DNA from: Cohnella sp. GbtcB17
GTDB taxonomy: Bacteria > Bacillota > Bacilli > Paenibacillales > Paenibacillaceae
Assembly (NCBI RefSeq): GCF_019091135.1
Contig: NZ_JAGXJW010000020.1
Location: 1-63,334, forward strand
DNA length: 63,334 bases
Reading direction: 5' to 3'
This document shows, piece after piece, positions 59,858-63,334 of the stretch. The translations under genes and the position numbers were made by a program. The notes beneath the pieces are model-generated. The model was not told where the DNA came from and did no database searches. It was given only the letters and a program-made list of their open reading frames with translations. Within the stretch, counting starts at the first letter, position 1; every line of letters begins with the position of its first letter.

Positions 59858-60825
59858 TCTATTTGCATGACGGACATATCCGGACGCTCGGCATCGACTG
59901 GCGTCGACTGATCGGCATCGTCGAGGCGGTCGTTCGCGAACGGGACCGCGGCGCGTGCGTCAGTCCGGCCAAAACGTATCTTCGCTACGGGGACACGCGC
60001 AACCGCATCATCGCGATGCCGGCCTATGTAGGCGGGCCATTCGATCTGGCCGGCATCAAGTGGGTGGCGGGCTTCCCCGGCAATATCCGGCGGGGGCTGC
60101 CGCGCGCGAGCAATGCGATCGTCCTCAACGATGCAAGGACGGGCATTCCCATTGCCTTTCTTCGGAGCTCGCTTCTGAACGGCTTGCGCGCGGCGGCGGT
60201 CAGCGGCCTGATGTTGCGGGCGTATCTCGAGGCGAGGCAGCCGAAGGACGTGCGACTCGGCATCGTCGGCTGGGGTCCGATCGGCCGCCTGCACCTCGAT
60301 TTGTGCGCGGATCTGCTCGGCGATCGGCTGAAGCGGGCGACGCTGTTCGATCTGCGGCCGATCGATCCGAAGACGATTCCCGCACACCTGCGGGACATCG
60401 TGGATCTCGCTGGCGATTGGCGCGAGGTCTACGGCGCATCGAACGTATTCGCGACATGCACCGTATCCGCCGAGCGGTACGTCGATGCGCCGCCGCCTGC
60501 GGGCGCGCTGCTGCTTAACGTCTCGCTGCGCGACTACAAGCCGGGCAGCGTATTCGGCATAGCGACGCCAATCGTGGACGACTGGTCCGAGGTGTGCAGA
60601 GAAAACACGGATATCGAGCGGCTTCACGCAGCCTGCGGACTTAGGGAGGCGGATGCGCGCACGCTTGCGGACGTCGTATGCCGGGATGCGCTGCTCGCCG
60701 TGCCGGAGAAAATGCCGGTTTTCTTTAATCCGATGGGACTCGGCGTCTTCGATATCGCGATCGCGGGCGATTATGCGAAGCGTGCCATGAAGCGGGGGAT
60801 CGGGAGCGTCCTGGAGGAATGCTAA
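59854..60825 (+). CDS. sbnB: 2,3-diaminopropionate synthesis protein SbnB-like
   Basis: 323 residues, overlapping sbnA by 4 bases (ATGA). It is an ornithine cyclodeaminase-family dehydrogenase with NADH-binding LGIVGWGPIGRLHLDL and RNRIIAMPAYVGGPFDLAGIKWVAGFPGN substrate region. SbnB splits the SbnA product into L-2,3-diaminopropionate and 2-oxoglutarate. A terminator follows, so the cluster has three genes only. Confidence 0.88.
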   Translation: MIYLHDGHIRTLGIDWRRLIGIVEAVVRERDRGACVSPAKTYLRYGDTRNRIIAMPAYVGGPFDLAGIKWVAGFPGNIRRGLPRASNAIVLNDARTGIPIAFLRSSLLNGLRAAAVSGLMLRAYLEARQPKDVRLGIVGWGPIGRLHLDLCADLLGDRLKRATLFDLRPIDPKTIPAHLRDIVDLAGDWREVYGASNVFATCTVSAERYVDAPPPAGALLLNVSLRDYKPGSVFGIATPIVDDWSEVCRENTDIERLHAACGLREADARTLADVVCRDALLAVPEKMPVFFNPMGLGVFDIAIAGDYAKRAMKRGIGSVLEEC

Positions 60826-60864
60826 GAGGAAATGCTGAGGATTAATGAGACTTAAGGCCTAAAT

Positions 60865-60898
60865 GCCGACGACCGGGTTTTCACGGCGTCGGCTTTTT
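60865..60898 (+). terminator. Terminator after the Dap cluster
   Basis: GCCGACG (60865-60871) pairs with CGTCGGC (60887-60893) and TTTTT follows. A second hairpin (TTTGCGG-GAAA-CCGCAAA, about 60932-60950) with A-rich 3' flank would terminate on the other strand. Nothing else is seen up to 61065. Confidence 0.82.
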
Positions 60899-61065
60899 AG
60901 GCTGGGCTGACGCATCTGCTCCGCAGCTTTCCTTTGCGGGAAACCGCAAAAAAAGCCGCGCATTACCGCGAATATTTGCGGAACCGCGCAATGGATTTTC
61001 GGTTACAGGGAAAATCCGGGACTTTATGATTAATATAGTTCGAATTAACCGGTCAGGAGGCCAGC

Positions 61066-61563
61066 ATGAACATAAAATCCAACATGTCGGCAATCGAAAA
61101 AAGCGGAGCCGAGGAACGATCGGACGAGCTGCTGCAGGACATTCTGCAGGCGCTGCGCCAAATCGTGCCGCTGCCGCTCACCGTTGCGGATCCCCGCGCG
61201 GAGGATGAGGAATGGCAAGAGGAGTGGGGCGTCCTCATCGGTGTGACGGGGGACATGTACGGCCGCGTCGTCATTCTGGGCGAGGGCGACGTGTTCGGGC
61301 ATCTCGGCGAAACGATGTTCGGCATGCGCCTTGCGGGCGAGATGCTTCATTCCTTCGTCGGAGAATTGGCGAATATGGTCGCAGGACAAGCTGCGACGCT
61401 CGTCGCGGGCAGGGGTTGCCGGATCGACATCACGCCGCCCACGGTCATCGCGGGCCGCATGCATATTTACGGGTTGAATAACGTCGTTCGGATGTCTGTC
61501 GCGTTCGAAGGCGCGGGAGCGCTCCAGTTCATCATATCCAGAGATACGGAAGGGAAGGTGTGA
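61066..61563 (+). CDS. cheX: CheX-like chemotaxis phosphatase
   Basis: 165 residues. The CheC/CheX/FliY fold shows MYGRVVILGEGDVF and the catalytic S-x3-E-x2-N motif in SFVGELANMVAGQA. CheX removes phosphate from CheY-P. CAGGAGG lies upstream. The cheY-like gene begins 4 bases after its stop, and a receptor gene follows, so the three form a chemosensory operon. Confidence 0.87.
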   Translation: MNIKSNMSAIEKSGAEERSDELLQDILQALRQIVPLPLTVADPRAEDEEWQEEWGVLIGVTGDMYGRVVILGEGDVFGHLGETMFGMRLAGEMLHSFVGELANMVAGQAATLVAGRGCRIDITPPTVIAGRMHIYGLNNVVRMSVAFEGAGALQFIISRDTEGKV

Positions 61564-61567
61564 CGCC

Positions 61568-61948
61568 ATGGCAACGGTATTGGTCGTAGACGATGCGGCG
61601 TTCATGCGGATGATGGTCAAATCGATATTGCAAAAGGGCGGGCATGAGGTCGTAGGCGAGGCGGAGAACGGCGCGGTTGCCGTAGAGAAATACGCCATGC
61701 TTAAGCCGGATCTCGTCACGATGGACATAACGATGCCGGTCATGGAAGGAATCGAGGCAGTCCGGCTGATCAAGGCGGGTCATCCGGATGCGCGGATCAT
61801 CATGTGCTCGGCGATGGGCCAGCAAGGGATGATCATCCAGGCCATTCAAGCCGGCGCGAAGGATTTCATCGTCAAGCCATTCCAAGAGGATCGCGTCATC
61901 GAGTCCGTCAATAAATTGCTCAAAGCCGAAGGGAGGCCGGTGCCTTGA
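61568..61948 (+). CDS. cheY: CheY-like response regulator
   Basis: 126 residues, a stand-alone receiver. VDDAAFMRMM supplies the acidic pocket, DLVTMDITMPVMEGIEAV the phosphoacceptor Asp, CSAMGQQ the Ser/Thr position and FIVKPF the Lys. It would carry signals from CheA to the motor or another target. Its stop codon shares one base with the next start. Confidence 0.93.
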   Translation: MATVLVVDDAAFMRMMVKSILQKGGHEVVGEAENGAVAVEKYAMLKPDLVTMDITMPVMEGIEAVRLIKAGHPDARIIMCSAMGQQGMIIQAIQAGAKDFIVKPFQEDRVIESVNKLLKAEGRPVP

Positions 61949-63334
61949 TGAATCTTTCCGTCAAAAATCGTTTGGCGATCGTGCTGCTGCTTATTCTGCT
62001 GGCGCCGAGCTTGGCGATCGGCTGGTTTTCGTACCGCAGCGCGGCTGAAAAAGTCAAGTCGCAGATTCAAGGCGCCGCGCGGGAAAGCGTACAGGCCGCG
62101 GAGAGGAAAATTCAGGACGAGATCTCGTCCGGCATGCAGGACATCGATTATCTCTCGGGCCTCATGAGCGCGAAGCTGCTCGCAGGAGGCGATCCGGCCA
62201 AAGCGGAGGCGCTGCTCGCGCCTTTTCAGGCAGCCAAGCCGATCTACCAAAACGTCGTTTTCGGCACGAAAGAAGGGCTGGCGGCCAACGTGCCGCCCTC
62301 CAATCTGCCCGCAGATTACGATCCGAGAGAGAGGGACTGGTACAAGCAGGCGATGGCGCATCCGGGCGTCGCGATCGTCTCCAATCCGATCGTGTCGGCC
62401 TCGAACGGCGAGATGATCGTCGTCATCGCCAAGACCGTCGCCGACGGATCGGGCGTCATAGGCGCGGTTGTGGGGCTGAACGAGCTCAGCGATCAAATGA
62501 AGCAGTTCACCGTAGGCAAGCGGGGCTACGTGTTCGTGATGGACGGGAACCGGAACTACCTCGCTCACCCGACGAAAAAGGCGGGGGGACCGAATACCAA
62601 CGGCTACATCGAGCAGGTGTACGCCAACGACAGCGGCGTCGTGAATTACACACTGGACGGCGTAAAAAAAGAAGCGGCCTACGCGACGAACAAGCTCACG
62701 GGATGGAAGATCATGGGCGCCATCGAGCTAAGCGAGGTATCGGATGCGACGCGCGGCATTTTGTATACGACCGTTATCGTGATCACGGCTACCGCCCTTA
62801 TCGGCCTCTTGCTGGCTTTCTGGCTGATCCGTTCGATCAGCGCGCCGATGAAGCGCCTCATGCAGGCGACGGAGCGAATCGCGGATGGCGATCTGACGGA
62901 AGAAGTGCCGGTTCGAAGCAAGGACGAGCTCGGCCAGCTCTCCGCTGCCGTCAATCGCATGATCTTCAAGCTCAGAACGCTGATCGGCGACGTCGTTCGT
63001 TCCTCCGAGAGCGTCGCGTCTTCGTCGGAGCAGATCTCGGCGAGCACGCAAGAGATCGCCAGCGGCACGAACGTGCAGTCCGAGGCGGCGGTGGACATTC
63101 GCGAACGCTTCGGCGAGCTGTCGGCCGCGATCGCGGCCGTCGCCGAGGGCGCCGAGGCGGCTTCGCTGCTGGCATCGCAAACTTCGGCGATTGCCCGGGA
63201 CGGCGGGGCGGTCGTTAACCGATCCGTAGCCAGCATGGGCGAAGTCAGCAACCAGGTCGCGCATCTGGCCGAGGACAGCGCCAAGATCGGCGAGAATCTC
63301 GAGGTGATCGGCCGCATCGCCGAGGAGACGAACC
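61948..63334 (+). CDS. Methyl-accepting chemotaxis protein (partial, runs off the window)
   Basis: At least 462 residues are present; the 3' end lies beyond 63334. The first membrane segment is at about 10-28 (LAIVLLLILLAPSLAIGWF), followed by a dCache-type sensor domain (YDPRERDWYKQAMA, MIVVIAKTVADG), a second membrane segment near 272-293, HAMP (RSISAPMKRLMQATERIADGDL) and the start of the signalling coiled coil (SSSEQISASTQEIASG). It senses a small molecule outside the cell. No CheA or CheW gene is visible in the window. Confidence 0.92.
   Translation, partial: MNLSVKNRLAIVLLLILLAPSLAIGWFSYRSAAEKVKSQIQGAARESVQAAERKIQDEISSGMQDIDYLSGLMSAKLLAGGDPAKAEALLAPFQAAKPIYQNVVFGTKEGLAANVPPSNLPADYDPRERDWYKQAMAHPGVAIVSNPIVSASNGEMIVVIAKTVADGSGVIGAVVGLNELSDQMKQFTVGKRGYVFVMDGNRNYLAHPTKKAGGPNTNGYIEQVYANDSGVVNYTLDGVKKEAAYATNKLTGWKIMGAIELSEVSDATRGILYTTVIVITATALIGLLLAFWLIRSISAPMKRLMQATERIADGDLTEEVPVRSKDELGQLSAAVNRMIFKLRTLIGDVVRSSESVASSSEQISASTQEIASGTNVQSEAAVDIRERFGELSAAIAAVAEGAEAASLLASQTSAIARDGGAVVNRSVASMGEVSNQVAHLAEDSAKIGENLEVIGRIAEETN

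Overview
The window looks like a chromosome segment of a high-GC, spore-forming Firmicute of the Paenibacillaceae (Cohnella/Paenibacillus type). Pointers are the strong GGAGG ribosome-binding sites, the YesM/YesN-type two-component pair beside Lpl-type sugar permeases, a LysM/SleB-like wall hydrolase, YheC/D, YdjO, YkuK and CspA-like proteins, and sigma-A promoters. No phage structural genes, transposases or CRISPR arrays were seen. The assignment is inference from gene content only.

Layout. Bases 1-1800 hold a small protein coupled to a retropepsin-like protease and a DUF1444 protein, separated by two copies of a structured hairpin element that recurs at 55439. Bases 1800-14360 form an RNA-repair island: two WYL regulators on the minus strand, four tRNA genes, a YkuK RNase H-like gene, three candidate Y RNAs, and then a co-directional run rsr (Ro60), DIP1984-family, rlaP, rtcB, hen1, pnkp that ends at a terminator. 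After capA (14440), a complete type III Wadjet operon (jetA-B-C-D, 15476-23757) is followed by an overlapping unknown gene and a 5'-nucleotidase. Bases 25200-30600 carry ordinary genes (GH43, cspA, ydjO, MATE, a TIM-barrel isomerase, a thioesterase) and two minisatellites. Bases 30628-35146 are an operon built around NAD and ADP-ribose: a HAD-like protein, a PRPP-synthetase-like protein, a NAMPT-like protein, a Nudix/NrtR regulator and an ADP-ribosylglycohydrolase.

From 35143 to 55378 most genes handle carbohydrates: an ArsR-type regulator and GH2 enzyme, a crystallin-fold protein, a wall hydrolase, an AraC regulator with two dehydrogenases, and a large locus with a YesM/YesN pair, ABC importer, two related TIM-barrel hydrolases and an SGNH hydrolase. 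Two promoters in this locus share the same upstream block at identical spacing. The end holds an Rpn-family nuclease, a YheC/D protein, a compact diaminopropionate cluster (adenylate-forming enzyme, SbnA, SbnB) and a chemosensory operon cut by the window edge.

The most notable part is the RNA-repair island. Three RNAs near rsr share a terminal stem, an asymmetric internal loop and a covarying second stem, as expected of Ro60-binding Y RNAs. One carries a circularly permuted tRNA (T arm, capped acceptor stem, D arm). The RNA-repair island, Wadjet and the NAD/ADP-ribose operon lie within about 33 kb and together look like a stress and defence neighbourhood.
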